Assembly: GCA_043228905.1 (NCBI GenBank)
Contig: JBHGNT010000007.1
Location: 5,022,001-5,086,000, forward strand
Reading direction: 5' to 3'
Source: Azolla caroliniana
Taxonomy: Eukaryota; Polypodiophyta
DNA length: 64,000 bases
In this document: in pieces, positions 61,830 to 64,000 of the stretch
How the letters are laid out: the number at the start of each line of letters is the position of its first letter
Numbering within the stretch: position 1 is the first letter of the stretch
The notes under the pieces: generated by a model
The model's input: the letters and a program-made list of their open reading frames with translations, nothing else
Told to the model about the DNA's origin: nothing
Database searches by the model: none
Made by a program: the position numbers and the translations under genes

Positions 61830-63343
61830 GGTGAAAACACACAATTTATATTAATAAATGTGTGTGAAAAACACTACTTACAATGGGTATCACAAGTACA
61901 AGTGACTATGCTCACCCACATACTACATGGGTAGTGGAACATGTTGAATTGCCAATAGGCATCTCCTTGATCCTCTCTCTCTATGTGTATTAAGTTATAT
62001 AAAATGAATTGTTAAGGCTTGATGTGTCCTCCCTACTATCATTGTATGTAAGAGGTAAAAAGAAAAACAAGGACATTAAGTAGGCTTGGAAATCATCTCC
62101 TTTTTCTTTCTTTCTAACATTCCCACCTCTTTACATGTTTTCTTCTTTGGAACCTCATGTCATGACTTACCATCTCGTGTAGCTAGCTTGTACAACACTC
62201 TTCTTCCTTTTTAGGGTTCATATTAATATTGGGCATGATAGTGACTCTCAATGGCATAGTGGATGACGTTCGTCATTCATCACAAGTAGTAGCCCTCAAA
62301 TCTCCTCAGATTTCGCATTACCTAATAGATGTAATTGATTTGACTATGAATTTGCACTTCTCGTGGTGATTGAGTTTCAACTTAGTTTCCACACACAATT
62401 GAGACCGTAATGGTTAGTTAACAATAATGACTAGTGTGTTAACTAACTAGTGCACAATTCGGACTCAAAATTGGGCCTTATACAAATCCCATTTAATCGA
62501 TATTCTTTAGCATTGAGAGATGGTTAAAGATGAGATTACTAAAACCTTCTTGTGTAACCTCTAGATCTTAGTGCCAAGATTCCATAGTAGTGACAATTGC
62601 TCAATTTGGAGTCATGATATGAAAATCACAACCTTGCCTCTAAAGCACAACTCCAAATTTAACCAAGGGGTTGACAATGCTCAATTTGGAGTCGTGATTT
62701 GAAAATTATGACCTTGTCTCTAGAACACAACTCCAAAATTACCCAAGGGGTAGCCTACTTCCTACAGATTGAGAAATGGGAAATATCCAAATGCTTCTAC
62801 GATTGAGAGACGGATGTTTTGGACTAATAATTTGGCCTAATCTAGAGGTAGTGTTTTTTCTCTTGAATATGTCTTACAAATAACTTCATGAAATCCATAT
62901 GGGAGATAATTATTAAAAATTTCCTAGACATGCTTTGGAAATTCATCAATACATTCCTCAACGTGAACTTATCGTTGTTGCCATAAAAACTCTTCCTTTT
63001 GTTACAAAAAGGTTTGCTAGTGGTCCTGAAAATTAATTCCCCTTGGTTGTCACCATTAATTCCATCTAGAAAGGAATAAATTTCCTTTCTCACCATATTG
63101 CCCAACTAATTTAATGATAATGGGAATGATCGATGATTTAGGTTCAAGTTAGTTCACTTGCACTTGTATCTTCTCAGGCACCACCACCCTTATTTGGGAT
63201 ATCTAGATGGTATTTCAATATAACTAGATGAAAATGTTCCAAACATTACATACAACTAGCGAAGGTGACCCATCGGATAGATAAGGCCATTGATGGATTA
63301 GGTAAGTTGAACGTGGAAGAGGCAGTTTGGTCAGGCTAGTTTG
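61735..63343. other. Intergenic, microsatellite and a short tandem duplication
   Basis: Contains a CT run (61779-61825) and an 81-bp tandem duplication (62591-62671 and 62672-62752, starting TGACAA(T)TGCTCAATTTGGAGTC). A minus-strand frame of 87 codons (62842-63105) has no known motif. No gene is supported. Confidence 0.6.
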
Positions 63344-63814
63344 TGTCAAGACTGAGAGAGAGAAAGAGAGAGAAAAAGAGATAGAGAGATAATTGAAAGA
63401 GAATTATTATATTGAAGCGTAAAATGGATTACAAAGAGTAGGCTACAAAATGGCGTTGAACCAATTTAGGTTTGGGATGGGTGGTAGATCCCTATTTATA
63501 AGTAATAGAGAACTCTCTAGAATATTCTAGGTTATCCTAGAATGTAGAGTAATCTAGAAGATCTCTAGAGTATTCTAGAAGGTTCTAGTGGTATAGAACA
63601 CTCTAGAATATTCTAGGTCATTCTAGAATGTAGAGTAATATAGAATATTCCTATGATATTAGATTTCATATTCTAGAGACTATACATATAAGAATATTAA
63701 TACAATGGTTAAGGATTTGACATGTGTACAACAAGGTCGTGGGTTCAAATCCTTTCGAGTCATAATGTCAGTGTCATGATCCTTTCGATGCATGATGTGA
63801 CTGTTATCATGACA
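63344..63814 (-). repeat. 3' LTR of gypsy M (H family)
   Basis: 471 bp with the same ends as H (TGTCAAGACTGAG, GTTATCATGACA) and only scattered differences. Followed by the same purine tract (GGGGGATAG reversed). The flanking pentamer GTTTG on the left would be its target duplication. The other end is outside the window. Confidence 0.93.
63491..63651 (-). promoter_or_regulatory. Heat-shock-element array and TATA box, M LTR
   Basis: Same layout as in H: TATAAATAG reversed near 63493-63501, GAAnnTTC dimers on either side, and the three-pentamer element at 63573-63585. Confidence 0.75.
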
Positions 63815-64000
63815 CTATCCCCCTTCTTCGACGACACGTCTCACGGGTCGTAGGGTTTGTATTAGGACCTGGTTTACAAGGATATTGGCGATGAAATGCA
63901 TTGACGAGTTCTGCAGCATTGGAAAGATTTGTGGCAGGTTCCCAAGTTCGATCATTGGGGGTATAGCCTAGCCAATCGACCAAGTAATACAACTTGTTGC
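63815..64000 (-). pseudogene. Gypsy M chromodomain end (partial)
   Basis: The minus strand encodes YYLVDWLGYTPNDRTWEPAT and NAFHRQYPCKPGPN, nearly the same as H at 11069-11260. The frame enters from beyond the window edge, so whether the rest is intact is unknown. Confidence 0.88.

Noticed and set aside
62842-63105. 87-codon minus-strand frame near the right end
   Set aside because: No start context, motif or homology that I can support. Left as unassigned intergenic sequence.

Overview
The window is nuclear DNA from a land plant. Two host genes of plant type lie in it: a 13-exon secretory carrier membrane protein (SCAMP) with N-terminal NPF motifs, and an F-box protein whose C-terminal block matches the HAWAIIAN SKIRT family. 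Everything else is mainly nested LTR retrotransposons, one LINE, solo or broken LTRs and microsatellites. The species cannot be named from this sequence. The LINE and one Ty3/gypsy element are not the types usual in model angiosperms. No bacterial, plastid or mitochondrial genes, true tRNA genes or CRISPR arrays were seen.

Layout. Element letters are mine. 1-994: 3' end of copia A (+). 1010-7230: gypsy J (-), gag plus a 5' LTR split by an open two-ORF LINE (about 2300-6850). 7231-18250: gypsy G (+), cut by a complete gypsy H (-, 10598-16088, target duplication AAAAC). 18311-20729: decayed copia I (+). 20733-21281: a copia LTR scrap and the 3' LTR of gypsy L (-). 21303-32050: copia B (-, TSD TGCAC), whose gag holds the complete copia K (-, 25243-30645, TSD AGACT). 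32881-46975: chromodomain gypsy E (-), hit four times: copia C in its LTR (33181-37144), the short copia F (37904-39877, TSD GAAAC), solo LTR O (40291-40730, TSD ATCTG) and copia D (+, 41017-45747). 48585-54845: SCAMP gene. 55727-57618: 5' half of copia N (-). 57630-58560: decayed LINE piece. 60220-61611: HAWAIIAN SKIRT-like F-box gene. 63344-64000: 3' LTR and chromodomain end of a second H-family gypsy, M (-), running off the window.

How it works together. The two host genes sit in a small gene island beside a retrotransposon nest whose order of insertion can be read from target duplications (K after B after L; H after G; C, D, F and O after E). The most interesting signals are in the gypsy LTRs. 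Three families (H/M, J, E) carry canonical heat-shock elements just upstream of their TATA boxes. Two (G, L) instead carry dense RY (CATGCA) arrays at the same place. All five carry an antisense tRNA-like A-box/B-box pair near the LTR 5' end, at roughly the A-to-B distance of a tRNA gene. I propose these as promoter modules of the elements. None has been tested, and all can be checked by the searches listed.
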